A stretch of 64,000 nt of DNA from Oribacterium sp. NK2B42 (GTDB lineage Bacteria; Bacillota; Clostridia; Lachnospirales; Lachnospiraceae): contig NZ_AUJX01000004.1 in assembly GCF_000424445.1 (NCBI RefSeq), positions 1-64,000 on the forward strand. The letters run 5' to 3'. Made by a program: the position numbers and the translations under genes. The notes beneath the pieces are model-generated. The model was given only the letters and a program-made list of their open reading frames with translations. It searched no databases and was not told the DNA's origin. Below, one piece after another: positions 8,633 to 16,645 of the stretch (position 1 is the first letter of the stretch; each line of letters begins with the position of its first letter).

Positions 8633-8908
8633 ATGACAGATGCAAATTTTGTTAATGATGCGAGAGTAATGTCCAAAGGTCAGGTAACCATCCCAAAGAA
8701 TGTCAGAGAGGCATTAGGAATCAATACCGGAGACAGAGTGACATTTATTGTAGAAGGTAATAGTGTGCGCGTTGTGAATTCAGCAGTATATGCCCTGATG
8801 CGGCTTCAGGAACAAATGAAAGGTGAAGCTGCATTAACAGACTTCCAGTCAGAAGAAGAAATTGCTGAATGGATTACCAAGTCAAGGCGTGAGGAAAATC
8901 AGCAATGA
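8633..8908 (+). CDS. vapB: AbrB/SpoVT-fold antitoxin (VapB-type)
   Basis: This 91-residue protein has a swapped-hairpin AbrB DNA-binding domain at residues 10-48 (VMSKGQVTIPKNVREALG, then GDRVTFIVEGNSVRVVN). The C-terminal tail (FQSEEEIAEWITKSRREE) should bind and neutralise the toxin encoded next. The stop overlaps the ATG of the PIN gene by 4 bases, the typical coupling of antitoxin and toxin. It is one of very few plus-strand genes in the window, with its own promoter at 8558, and sits beside the Wadjet operon, which is typical of defence-rich accessory DNA. Confidence 0.92.
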   Translation: MTDANFVNDARVMSKGQVTIPKNVREALGINTGDRVTFIVEGNSVRVVNSAVYALMRLQEQMKGEAALTDFQSEEEIAEWITKSRREENQQ

Positions 8909-9309
8909 AAGTGATGATAGACACCAACATCTTTATTTCTGCTGCACTATTTCCTGAGGGACGTGCAGCAAAGGCACTTTACAAAGCCATGGTTGAACCT
9001 TATCAGCCTGTCACTTGCGACTACGTGGTAGATGAACTTCGTAGAAAGTTTCGTGAGAAATTCCCGAACAAAATGGTGGAATTAGAAGCATTCCTTTTTT
9101 CTGCATTACAAACTATCAAAGTGGTACAAACGCCTGAAAACATACTGGAAGATGAAAGTCTTATAAGAGACGAAAAGGATCGCCCTATTTTACGCGCTGC
9201 TCTTAACGAAGGAGCGGATCTGTTTCTTACCGGAGACAAAGACTTTCTTGAATCATCAGTTACTGATCCAAGAATAATCAGTGTCTCTACCTTTTTAGAT
9301 GGCAATTGA
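8905..9309 (+). CDS. vapC: PIN-domain toxin ribonuclease (VapC-type, PIN_3)
   Basis: This 134-residue PIN-domain protein begins MKVMIDTNIFISAALFP, giving the first catalytic aspartate (D6). A conserved glutamate follows (YVVDELRRKF), and the C-terminal acidic cluster is LFLTGDKDFLE. PIN toxins are metal-dependent RNases that cut tRNA or rRNA when the AbrB-type antitoxin is degraded. All expected acidic residues are visible, so it appears active. It is translationally coupled to the upstream antitoxin gene. The subfamily is the 'putative toxin-antitoxin system toxin component, PIN family' type rather than classical short VapC. Confidence 0.9.
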   Translation: MKVMIDTNIFISAALFPEGRAAKALYKAMVEPYQPVTCDYVVDELRRKFREKFPNKMVELEAFLFSALQTIKVVQTPENILEDESLIRDEKDRPILRAALNEGADLFLTGDKDFLESSVTDPRIISVSTFLDGN

Positions 9310-9337
9310 GAGAAAATCTTCTCCATAAATTAACGAC

Positions 9338-9496
9338 ATGGCTGATATCAGAAAAACAATAAATGTATCCGCAAAACTAACAAATGAACAGTTAAATATG
9401 CTGAAAGAGGCGGAAAAAACTGAATATGTATTCGATGAAGATAATCCTATTCTTTCAAAAGAGGAGCTTTCCCAATTCAAAAGGGAGTCAGATTAA
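9338..9496 (+). CDS. Small antitoxin-like protein (52 residues), unpaired
   Basis: The frame starts ATG at 9338 (MADIRKTINVSAKLTNEQL) and ends at 9496 (LSQFKRESD). The N-terminal strand-like segment followed by helices and an acidic tail resembles short ribbon-helix-helix antitoxins or the DUF-type partners of RelE toxins. No toxin follows it. It lies 28 bases after vapC and runs into the shared hairpin terminator, so it is probably the last gene of the vapBC transcript. There is no strong ribosome binding site at the usual distance, which lowers confidence. Confidence 0.5.
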   Translation: MADIRKTINVSAKLTNEQLNMLKEAEKTEYVFDEDNPILSKEELSQFKRESD

Positions 9497-9510
9497 TCCG
9501 ACTCCCTTTT
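9483..9510. terminator. Bidirectional hairpin terminator
   Basis: GGGAGTC-AGATTAATCC-GACTCCC, with TTTT on the plus side and AAAA (T on minus) on the other. It ends both the vapBC transcript and the convergent transcript of the gene at 9517. A near copy (GGAGTCGG ATTAGT CCGGCTCC) lies at 14007-14028 below the next small-protein gene. Confidence 0.75.
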
Positions 9511-9516
9511 ATGTTT

Positions 9517-10335
9517 TCACATCAACGTATTCATCATCATAATAGCTTGTTCTTCCGGTGTGGGTTCACGGTCAGGAAGGGATGACATCTTCTGCTTTGC
9601 CTCCGATAGAAGTGCCTTAACTTTTTCTACTTCTCTTTCGTCGCAGGCATTTTCTTCAAGTCCTGCTTCCACCTCCTGAAGATCCTGTTCAAGTAAGGCG
9701 ATGATTGCCTGCATGTCACCTCTGGTAGCAGCTGCTGCAATCTGTCTCCTTCGCTTTTGTTCGTTGACAGACACGGATTTACCGGTGGATTCCGTTGTGA
9801 CTTCTCCATCATCATCGATTTTTATCTTCATGCTTTGGAATCCTACTTCCCCCTGTTTTTCTTCAAGAGATTCATCTGCTGCCTTTAAATTTTTAAACAG
9901 AGACTGACGTTTGTCCGGATCCGTGAGACAATCTCTCAGATATTTTGATGGGATTTCCGCCATGCCCTGTTTTACAATGTTAAAGTTCTCATAAAGGTAT
10001 TTTGAAAGATCATCAACTGTATCAAATATCAGATCTTTAACTGTATCCGATGTCAGATCACCGACCGTGTCGAATGACGGATCTTTGTCCATATAAAATA
10101 TCGAATCGGATTTCGCATCATCTGCTTCCAGGTTTGCTTTTAAAGCTGTCCTTCCCTGTTCAGAAATCTCCAAGGTATCTTTCTGGTTTAGCAATACTTC
10201 AACTACTGACTCTCCGGATCTGTCTCCTATTTCTGTATCTCGTCTGATTCCGGAATTCTTTCCTCGTTTTATTATCTTTGGATTTACATTATTGCCGACA
10301 TATTTTCCATACGTATCGTTAATCTCTACGACCAT
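9517..10335 (-). CDS. Hydrophilic protein of kinase trio 1 (DUF6033-like N-terminus)
   Basis: This 272-residue protein has no signal peptide or membrane segment. Its start MVVEINDTYGKYVGNNV matches the start of the trio 2 protein (MAMDINGVYGNYAGAY), so the two share a family-defining N-terminal motif; function is unknown. Residues about 86-110 are three 8-residue repeats (DTVGDLTS, DTVKDLIF, DTVDDLSK). The C-terminal half is helical and charged, ending EEQAIMMMNTLM. It starts behind a strong GAAGGAGG site. A pair of LytTR-type direct repeats (10395-10426) sits just upstream of a TATTAT -10 box. It is probably the target, or the output, of the LytTR regulator encoded upstream of it. Confidence 0.65.
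   Translation of the reverse strand: MVVEINDTYGKYVGNNVNPKIIKRGKNSGIRRDTEIGDRSGESVVEVLLNQKDTLEISEQGRTALKANLEADDAKSDSIFYMDKDPSFDTVGDLTSDTVKDLIFDTVDDLSKYLYENFNIVKQGMAEIPSKYLRDCLTDPDKRQSLFKNLKAADESLEEKQGEVGFQSMKIKIDDDGEVTTESTGKSVSVNEQKRRRQIAAAATRGDMQAIIALLEQDLQEVEAGLEENACDEREVEKVKALLSEAKQKMSSLPDREPTPEEQAIMMMNTLM
10007..10078 (-). repeat. 24-bp three-copy tandem repeat inside the trio 1 protein gene
   Basis: Units 10007-10030, 10031-10054 and 10055-10078 share AGATC and TGTaTC cores and encode (F/S)DTVxDL 8-mers. Confidence 0.75.
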
Positions 10336-10394
10336 TTCAAACCTCCTTCATCTAATCTTTACTTCGGAGGTCAAAAACCAAATATAATACAATT

Positions 10395-10426
10395 GCAGTG
10401 AACACCACTTTTCTTGCAGTCAATTA
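10395..10426 (-). promoter_or_regulatory. LytTR-type direct-repeat operator in front of the trio 1 protein gene
   Basis: On the plus strand GCAGTGAACAC (10395) and GCAGTCAATTA (10416) start 21 bases apart with TTTTCT between them, and a TATTAT -10 box lies next to them on the minus strand. One-turn spacing of 21-22 bp is the usual geometry of LytTR (AgrA/ComE-type) sites. The same repeat occurs at 15031 and 17659. Confidence 0.65.
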
Positions 10427-10539
10427 CCTGATTTATTGTTTCCGGCCACGACTTAGGAAAATACTTCCGCCAATCCTGCATCCTATATTATTGAGGGAAT
10501 GACCGTCGTTCCAACTTCGAGCATCTCAGTCAACGGTCA

Positions 10540-12174
10540 CTACCTTGCGCACCTGGTATTCATCATAACCGTCAAAATAAACCTATGGCTTTCTCTTTCG
10601 CTTTTTATCTCAATGTCTATATCCCCCATATATTTTCTTGCGCATTTTTGGATATTTGACATACCAATCCCATGCAAATGTTTATCTGCTTTACTCGTCA
10701 CGGGAAGTCCGGTATCCTTATCAAAGGTCACCTGCCCGTCAAATACATTTTCAATCTCAATAAAGTACAGGGTTCCTTTCATATAGGACTTAAGAGAAAT
10801 TTCTCTTGCGCCCTCCACCTTCCGGCAAGCTTCAAAGGCATTGTCCAAGGCATTATCCAGAATGACTGCTATGTCGTAAATGTCTATACGTCCGGAGTTT
10901 GGAGCAACAAAACCTGCCTCTATTTGCCCGGAACCAGGCGTCACATAATCCGTCTTTATGTTCCCGAGGTCTGGTGCTACAAAATCTACTTCGAAGGTTA
11001 TTCCGCTCCTCTTCGCTTCCTGCATCCTTTGATATAGAATGATGTCCGTGATGGGATTTCCACTCTTTGATGAAAAATCCAGTTTATTTACTGAATCCTC
11101 AAGCTCGCCGATATACCCGTCAATCTCCGACATATCATTTCCAGTGTTCTTAACATACTGCATGATATTGTTCAGGTGATTCCTCATATCATGCTTCAGT
11201 CCCCGCAGATCAGAATATATATTTTCAACATCCTCGATTTCCCTGTGAAGCTGCTCCACCTGTTTTTCAAGGATGGCCTGCTTCCGTCTCTCCTCATTAC
11301 GTTCTATTAGGTACTGAAACAGCATCATGGCGGCAATGATAGAGCCAAGAAGCAGAAAACAAATGACTATGATCCATATGAGAACCTCCGGAACCTTGTC
11401 GTAAATCAGCAGAGATAATCTTTCATTAATTTTCAGTATTATTACCCGCAAAGTCATGGACACCCCAAGTCCGGTAATGCAGGGGAGTATCAAAAATACA
11501 CTCTCCCTAAGGCTTGGCTCATAGCCTTTGTGGATATATTTCCCGCTCAGGACTTTCAGATATGTAAACATTAGCCCCACATATATGGCTACGGAGACCA
11601 GGCTTTGAACGAAAAGATAGATGTTCAGAAACATATCCGCTTTCTCCATAGTTAAGTTTTCGGATTGGAGAACCATGCTCTCAAACATGCTCCAAGTGGC
11701 GTGGGAGATCAGGTAATAACCGACACTTCCGATATTTCTGATCAACTCTTTTCCGGCGGTAAAGCTTATGGCGGCAAACATCTGCCTTTTGAAATCTTGC
11801 TCAAAGAAGATGAGCTCAAGTATGCCCAGTAAAGCAAGATCCAGCATAGTTCGGAGCATGACTGTTTGGGTTTCTGCCAATTTATACAGTACAGCTTCTG
11901 ACGAAAGATATATGATTATCCAGAGAATAAGCATTAGCCTCCCGGAGTGTTTCGGTCTAAGAAGTCCCGAGCCCTTTAGTTCGTCATCTTCCGATGACGG
12001 AAGCTTTATGTTTTTGCTTATTACCTGTTTCATACCTGGAGCAGCCCGGAGCTCTCGGAAACGACAGTAAGCATTGTATCTCGGTTTCAAAAATGCAGCT
12101 CCGTATAGACTGCTGAAAATCGCATCTGCCACGTATATCGGAAGGGTTAGGGTGACAGTCAGAATATCAAACAT
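10540..12174 (-). CDS. GHKL histidine kinase of trio 1 (AgrC/ComD-like)
   Basis: This is a 544-residue membrane kinase. About six hydrophobic segments span residues 75-290, then a coiled coil, the phospho-acceptor box LRGLKHDMRNHLNN (near residue 330) and a GHKL ATPase domain with N-box DNALDNAFEACRK and G-box HLHGIGMSN. Kinases of this class pair with LytTR regulators and often sense peptides, but no pheromone precursor or AgrB-like protease is visible here. Its start overlaps the stop of the regulator by 8 bases. Just before the N-box there are three 12-residue units (DFVAPDLGNIKT, DYVTPGSGQIEA, GFVAPNSGRIDI), whereas the sister kinases at 15175 and 20429 have one. Catalytic motifs are intact. 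Confidence 0.88.
   Translation of the reverse strand: MFDILTVTLTLPIYVADAIFSSLYGAAFLKPRYNAYCRFRELRAAPGMKQVISKNIKLPSSEDDELKGSGLLRPKHSGRLMLILWIIIYLSSEAVLYKLAETQTVMLRTMLDLALLGILELIFFEQDFKRQMFAAISFTAGKELIRNIGSVGYYLISHATWSMFESMVLQSENLTMEKADMFLNIYLFVQSLVSVAIYVGLMFTYLKVLSGKYIHKGYEPSLRESVFLILPCITGLGVSMTLRVIILKINERLSLLIYDKVPEVLIWIIVICFLLLGSIIAAMMLFQYLIERNEERRKQAILEKQVEQLHREIEDVENIYSDLRGLKHDMRNHLNNIMQYVKNTGNDMSEIDGYIGELEDSVNKLDFSSKSGNPITDIILYQRMQEAKRSGITFEVDFVAPDLGNIKTDYVTPGSGQIEAGFVAPNSGRIDIYDIAVILDNALDNAFEACRKVEGAREISLKSYMKGTLYFIEIENVFDGQVTFDKDTGLPVTSKADKHLHGIGMSNIQKCARKYMGDIDIEIKSERESHRFILTVMMNTRCAR
10885..10992 (-). repeat. 36-bp three-copy tandem repeat inside the trio 1 kinase
   Basis: Units 10885-10920, 10921-10956 and 10957-10992 have exactly equal length and encode 12-mers of the form (D/G)(F/Y)VxPxxGxI. 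They lie immediately before the ATPase N-box strand. Confidence 0.85.
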
Positions 12175-12988
12175 TCACGATACCTCCGTTTTTGGCGTAG
12201 CGAAGATACGCTTTGACGAAATCCGTATACTTCTTTTCGGCAAGAATAATGCTTTCGCCGTTAAGCACCTGAATGTTGTTCATGGAATAGGCCGACACCT
12301 TTTCAAAGTTTACAAGATAGCACCTGTGGCACCTAAAGAAAGTATCACCCAATTCCTTTTCAAGATCGTACATTCTAGCATAGGTTTCTGCGAGTCCACT
12401 GTCTGTATGGAAAACCACCTTTCTGTCATTGCTTTCGATATACTGAATTTCGGAAAACAGGATTTTTTTCCTATTTTCCCCTTCTTTAATGATCACATAT
12501 TTATTTCTTTGTTCGTCAGAATACCGAGACTCTTTAAGCGCCCGTTGAAACACCTCCGAAAACTTGTTTTCCTTAATCGGCTTCACAAGATAATGAAAGG
12601 CATTTACATCGAAGGCTTCTTCCATATACTCTCTGTAGGCTGTAACGAATATAATTATGCTTTGGTTCCCATAGTTTGACTGTCTTGTGTGGATACAGTT
12701 CCCTGAATCTGCATGTCCTTCGCGGATACTTTTTCCCGAACCCCCCTGACTCTCTCGAATACTCCTTTCATGATCTTCCTGTCTCTCACGGATACGCTTC
12801 GCAAGCTCTATCCCGGATACATCTCCCATTTCAATATCAAGAAAATAAATATTGAAAAAATCTCCACAGGAAAGCAGTTCCTCGCTTCCCTTAAAGAAAC
12901 TGATTTTCGCATCTGCATATTGTTTCCTTATCAGATCAGCTAATTGGTTTCTGATATTTATGTCGTCATCACATACAGCTATATTCAT
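12167..12988 (-). CDS. LytTR response regulator of trio 1
   Basis: This 273-residue regulator has a receiver domain (MNIAVCDDDINIRNQLADL, phospho-acceptor in YFLDIEMGD, conserved lysine in YLVKPI) and a LytTR DNA-binding domain (YIESNDRKVVFH ... FFRCHRCYLVNFEKV). The start is the ATG at 12988 behind AAAGGA; the frame stays open upstream into the remains of a RelE/ParE-like toxin, but I take that as a separate, damaged gene. The receiver has about 40 extra residues between helix 3 and strand 4, made of four 11-residue units (IRERQEDHERS, IRESQGGSGKS and so on). This may disturb signalling, although the key residues are kept. It overlaps the kinase gene by 8 bases. Confidence 0.88.
   Translation of the reverse strand: MNIAVCDDDINIRNQLADLIRKQYADAKISFFKGSEELLSCGDFFNIYFLDIEMGDVSGIELAKRIRERQEDHERSIRESQGGSGKSIREGHADSGNCIHTRQSNYGNQSIIIFVTAYREYMEEAFDVNAFHYLVKPIKENKFSEVFQRALKESRYSDEQRNKYVIIKEGENRKKILFSEIQYIESNDRKVVFHTDSGLAETYARMYDLEKELGDTFFRCHRCYLVNFEKVSAYSMNNIQVLNGESIILAEKKYTDFVKAYLRYAKNGGIVNV
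12678..12809 (-). repeat. 33-bp four-copy tandem repeat inside the trio 1 receiver domain
   Basis: Units start at 12678, 12711, 12744 and 12777, each 33 bp. They encode degenerate 11-mers beginning IRE or IHT. Confidence 0.85.
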
Positions 12989-13333
12989 TTCCGAATTCCT
13001 TTCATAATAGAATGAACTATTATTATATAGCCATAATGTGTCCTGCTTTTCATTATTATGTAGTGAATTACGGGATTTTTGCTGTGAAATATTCGTTTGA
13101 ACAGAAAAGCCGCAGCTATCTGCTTGTACAGATAACTGCGGTTCTTTTAGCTTCTCGCTATCGGGTTCTTTAATGCTTCCCGCTACATTCTTCAAGCTTT
13201 TCTTAGTATCCCTAAAATCTGCCAGTACACTCTTAACTGCCTGGGGATTCCTCTTTACATCACGAAGATGTGCAACATATTTCCTTAAATCTTCTTCTGC
13301 ATCAGGAGTTACAATTATTTTGTACTGTTTCAC
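12989..13333 (-). pseudogene. Truncated RelE/ParE-family toxin, open into the response regulator
   Basis: The first 65 residues (MKQYKIIVTPDAEEDLRKYV ... LKNVAGSIKEPDSEKLKE) read as the N-terminal two thirds of a RelE/ParE-type toxin. After that the usual C-terminal strands (typically a HRYFMLYR-like strand) are replaced by unrelated sequence that includes a terminator hairpin at 13104-13142. The frame has no stop before the downstream regulator, so a toxin-regulator fusion is formally possible. The separate ribosome binding site of the regulator and the terminator argue against that. The ATG overlaps the antitoxin stop by 4 bases. Confidence 0.7.
13104..13142 (-). terminator. Rho-independent terminator inside the damaged toxin gene
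   Basis: On the minus strand: CCGCAGTTATCTG, loop TACAAG, CAGATAGCTGCGG, then CTTTTCTGTT. A similar hairpin lies at 22824-22858. Both stand between a TA or Abi relic and a LytTR regulator. Confidence 0.7.
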
Positions 13334-13587
13334 TGACCGTACTCCTTCATCAGGTCCTCTATTACATCATCTGCATCTCGTCCCTGACCTGCTTTTGCCT
13401 GTGTCAGTGAATGATCGATATGATTCCATAGCTCTTCTTCTGTTTTTATCCCTAATGGGCTATGCCATTTCTCCCGTGCGACTGTCAATTCCACAATAAC
13501 TGAGTGAATTGCCCTTAGTTGGCTCTCGTCTAATGATTTTAGCAAATCAACGGTATCATCGTATATTGACTGTGCTTGTAAAGTCAT
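13330..13587 (-). CDS. Antitoxin of a RelE/ParE-type pair
   Basis: This 85-residue acidic helical protein begins MTLQAQSIYDDTVDLLKSLD and ends IEDLMKEYGQ, with a long amphipathic middle. Position and 4-base overlap with the RelE/ParE-like gene mark it as the antitoxin. The start is the ATG at 13587, spaced 7 bases from GGGGGT, rather than an in-frame start 15 bases earlier. Because its toxin is truncated, the antitoxin may be a survivor without a current partner. No DNA-binding motif is obvious. Confidence 0.7.
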   Translation of the reverse strand: MTLQAQSIYDDTVDLLKSLDESQLRAIHSVIVELTVAREKWHSPLGIKTEEELWNHIDHSLTQAKAGQGRDADDVIEDLMKEYGQ

Positions 13588-14044
13588 ATCGAATACCCCC
13601 ATAACAAATAATAAGCACTATGATAAAAAGGGGATTTACCCCGGAACACAGAACACCTCGTCTGTTACTCTATATTGTAGCACCAGAGGCCTTTCCTGCT
13701 CAAGAAACCCAGCGTTATCAATTATTAAACTTTGCTAAACAAATGTTCACGATATCGATAAAAGGGATATGACTATACCGAAGCATTTAACCCCTTTTTA
13801 ACCCCATCCTTAGGATTGCGTGTTCACTATCAGCCATGAATATAGGCGATCTGTTAATCAGAATGTTGCATCTATGGTTATAAGACCTGATCTTGCATCC
13901 TGAATGACTACTTTGAAAAACTTCATCTAAGCATTGATTTTTTTATCATTTACTTTATGCTTGCAAATAGTAATTGGGGTATGCATTTGCGGATGCATAC
14001 TTGAAAGGAGTCGGATTAGTCCGGCTCCCTTCCTTTTTTAGCAT
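13588..14044. other. Gene-free spacer with a hairpin terminator
   Basis: I see no gene here. At 14007-14028 GGAGTCGG ATTAGT CCGGCTCC followed by CCTTCCTTTTTT resembles the bidirectional terminator at 9483. ATGCAT TTGCGG ATGCAT (13981-13998) is a small palindrome. A short GGGG-TAAAT-CCCC-TTTTT hairpin at about 13622-13646 lies in front of the antitoxin gene. Confidence 0.5.
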
Positions 14045-14848
14045 TTATAACTTCTTGTCAAAATTAAAACCAACCATATCATTCTTCAAGCCTTTTGCTG
14101 TTTCTCCGGAAAGAATATCCTTCGTGATATCATACATTTCAGATCCTTTGTACTTATCTCCCAGAATCTTCTTATTGGCACTATCTATCTTCTCTTTCAG
14201 AGCCGCCTTTTCTTCCCGTGCCGCTTTTAACTTTTCTTCCAAAGCCTCTTTTTGCTCTGCTTTTTCTTTTTTCTTTTCCGCAACCTTTTCTTCAGTTTTT
14301 TTCTTTTCTGCCTTTTGCTGCCGGAGTTTAGTTCCAAATTCATTCGGTGATGTTATCTTTGAACGTCTGTCATCATGCTTACTTATTGACCAGCAGCTAA
14401 TGCCTCCGTCCTTATCTATGGCCCATCCCCGGGCAACAAGCGTAGCACCACTTCCCTCTATTCTTTGTCGTGCTTGTTCATCCAGTGCCTGCATATTAGC
14501 AATTTCTTTTTCATATTGCTTTTCAAGCTCCGGATCATTCGCCATCTTCTTTAAAAATTCGGGAGAGATTGCCACATTGGTTGTTTTGTTGGAACCATAT
14601 CTCATTCCAGGCTGAAAATTCGCCGCGGCAAAAGAGTAGCCATCATATTTTTTACTGAGATATTTCAATTCATCCGCCGCTGTTTTCCTTATGTTGTTAG
14701 AACCATTTTCATTCTCAACGGATGATATCTGACCGGTTGACTTCCCGGATTTATTTACAACTTTCGAATTACTTGTTCGATTTGTATTCTTTTGATTGGT
14801 ATATGCTCCTGCGTAGTTACCATATACACCATTTATATCCATTGCCAT
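14045..14848 (-). CDS. Hydrophilic protein of kinase trio 2 (DUF6033-like)
   Basis: This 267-residue protein has no signal peptide or membrane span. The N-terminal motif MAMDINGVYGNYAGAY is shared with the trio 1 protein. A central globular part (residues about 70-160: FLKKMANDPELEKQYEKEI ... ARGWAIDKDGGISCWSISKH) is followed by a lysine/glutamate-rich coiled coil (residues 175-225). It resembles DUF6033-type proteins of gut clostridia as I recall them; no function is known. The start is the ATG after AAAGGAGGG, not an upstream in-frame ATG. A LytTR-type operator (15031-15062) lies upstream, so it is probably controlled by the regulator of its own trio. Confidence 0.7.
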   Translation of the reverse strand: MAMDINGVYGNYAGAYTNQKNTNRTSNSKVVNKSGKSTGQISSVENENGSNNIRKTAADELKYLSKKYDGYSFAAANFQPGMRYGSNKTTNVAISPEFLKKMANDPELEKQYEKEIANMQALDEQARQRIEGSGATLVARGWAIDKDGGISCWSISKHDDRRSKITSPNEFGTKLRQQKAEKKKTEEKVAEKKKEKAEQKEALEEKLKAAREEKAALKEKIDSANKKILGDKYKGSEMYDITKDILSGETAKGLKNDMVGFNFDKKL

Positions 14849-15030
14849 ATTCCTGCCCTCCTTTGCAGTGAACAACGTCCATTTGAAATCATGATTGTTT
14901 CAAACTAGGTCTTTGGAAAACCAAAAGCTATCAATCTTTAATCCTGACATCCTTTTCATATGATTATGAATTGATAGTTATACCTCTCTACTCTTTTCTT
15001 CGAACATCAGGGCCATATATTAACCCCAAT

Positions 15031-15062
15031 GAAGTGAACGGTAGATTTTCTGATGTAAATGG
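15031..15062 (-). promoter_or_regulatory. LytTR-type operator upstream of the trio 2 protein gene
   Basis: GAAGTGAACGG (15031) and GATGTAAATGG (15052) start 21 bases apart, with GATTTTCT between them, in the same pattern as at 17659. A hairpin at 15066-15105 (AGGCTA...TAGCCT) lies beside it, after the kinase stop. Confidence 0.7.
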
Positions 15063-15174
15063 TAAAGGCTACCACGAAATAATTTTCATCATTTCATGAT
15101 AGCCTATATTCCGCACGATCATTCGATTTTCTGTTGTTTACAGAAGTTCGCTTTAACCAAGGAAACGTTATTTA

Positions 15175-16551
15175 TCATTCCGGTATCATCAACATGGCAG
15201 TAAAAATCACACTGTCTTCTTTCTGCTCCAGTTGAATGGTTCCGTAGTATTTTTCTGTGATCCGTTTTATATTCTTAAGTCCGTATCCATGGCTTTCTAT
15301 ATCATCCTTTGAGGTTTCAGGCAGCCCTGTATCCGGATTCAAGGACAATTCTCCCGAAAAGGTATTCTTTACCTGTATCAGGTAAGCATTGTTGTTCTTC
15401 ATGGATTTTACTTCTATCGTAGAACCGGAGCATTCTTTTGATGCTCTGACAGCATTTGCCAAAGCATTGTTGAGTATTACAGCTATATCTATCGCTTCAA
15501 CCTTGCCAGTTGTGGGATAACGGAACTCTTCAATGAAACCGATACCTGATTCCTCGGCTTCGCGTCTCTTTTCAGAGATAACAATGTCCGTGACAGGATT
15601 GCCCGTTCCGGCATTAATATCCATAGCCGGAAAACCATCATGCCATTCTTTAAGATAGGTAACGGCCGAGGCATTATCCCCTTTTTCCAAAAGATTCCAC
15701 AAAACCATGATATGATCGTTGATATCATGCTTTATTCCGCGGATTTCAGCGTACAGCTTTTCAATCGAATGCACATGAACTGACAGTTCTTCCACCTGTT
15801 TTGATACAAGTGCGTTCTGCAGTTGATCGTCCCGTGACTGCTTTATCTTTTGATATGAGTAAATAACTGAGATAGTTGCCAGGAACGCAATAAATCCGAA
15901 TAGCCCACGCAGTCCGTCATATATAGGGTATCTGTCGGATACATGTTCTTTAACAGTATTAAAATATGCATCAGATAAAAATGAGAAGATCCAATATCCT
16001 GCAATTATTGCAACGTAGGGTGTCACAAACAGAATGAACTCACGCCATGACATATGTTCATTTTTTCTGTAATAGACTTTTTCAGATATTATGATTTCAA
16101 GATACCTGAGTACATTCTGAATAACATACAATAGCGTTACCGCGACATAATAGAGCACAAACTGCTGCATGCCATCGCTTACTTGTGGATTCATAAACGT
16201 TATCCTGCTAATGCCTTTCCATGGCAACAATGACATTTCACTGGATATCCACAGAAACATATATATGGTCAAAACCAGAAAGCATTTCTGTGTGATATTT
16301 TTCTTTTCAACAAGAATAGATATTGTTAAAACAGTTATCATCCCCAAAGGATATGCCGTAAGACCTGACATGGGGTATGGGATTAAATATATGATTAACA
16401 TGATTATGAAGTAGGCTATACCTATGATCACAGCCCCTGATTTCTTCCTCATGTATGGAATATAAAAACGCATCACAAGCAATGCACTTATAAATAGATT
16501 AGTGGTAACTACCGCAGTATCACCAATTGCTCTCATCATGTCTAACGCCAT
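15175..16551 (-). CDS. GHKL histidine kinase of trio 2
   Basis: This 458-residue kinase has about six membrane segments in residues 10-240, phospho-acceptor box IRGIKHDINDHIM, N-box NNALANAVRASKE and G-box HGYGLKNIK. It starts at the ATG at 16551 behind AAGGAG; the longer open frame upstream runs through a palindromic element and is unlikely to be translated. Before the N-box it has a single FRYPTTGKVEA segment, the unexpanded counterpart of the repeat in the trio 1 kinase. Unlike trios 1 and 3, a 283-base gap with palindromes separates it from its regulator. Confidence 0.87.
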   Translation of the reverse strand: MALDMMRAIGDTAVVTTNLFISALLVMRFYIPYMRKKSGAVIIGIAYFIIMLIIYLIPYPMSGLTAYPLGMITVLTISILVEKKNITQKCFLVLTIYMFLWISSEMSLLPWKGISRITFMNPQVSDGMQQFVLYYVAVTLLYVIQNVLRYLEIIISEKVYYRKNEHMSWREFILFVTPYVAIIAGYWIFSFLSDAYFNTVKEHVSDRYPIYDGLRGLFGFIAFLATISVIYSYQKIKQSRDDQLQNALVSKQVEELSVHVHSIEKLYAEIRGIKHDINDHIMVLWNLLEKGDNASAVTYLKEWHDGFPAMDINAGTGNPVTDIVISEKRREAEESGIGFIEEFRYPTTGKVEAIDIAVILNNALANAVRASKECSGSTIEVKSMKNNNAYLIQVKNTFSGELSLNPDTGLPETSKDDIESHGYGLKNIKRITEKYYGTIQLEQKEDSVIFTAMLMIPE

Positions 16552-16588
16552 GAATTGCTTCTCCTTAATGTATATACACATTTTGTGG

Positions 16589-16645
16589 AACATTTCAGCC
16601 GGTGGACCACTAACTCCGTCCCCTTGGTCCACTGGCTGAAATGTT
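16589..16645. repeat. Palindromic element with loop CTAACTCCGTCCCCT
   Basis: Arms of 21 bases (16589-16609 and 16625-16645, one mismatch) enclose the loop. The loop sequence ACTAACTCCGTCCCC recurs in both arms of the large palindrome at 60759-60853. It stands between regulator and kinase of trio 2. A second small hairpin, GCCGCC TTTGGT CGGCGGC, lies near 16693-16712. Confidence 0.8.

Noticed and set aside
8088-12809. CRISPR array made of the short tandem repeats
   Set aside because: The repeats have no spacers, vary in unit length between genes, keep the reading frame and lie inside coding sequence.
16552-16632. Longer N-terminus for the trio 2 kinase
   Set aside because: The extra codons run through a palindromic element and have no ribosome binding site, whereas AAGGAG precedes the ATG at 16551.
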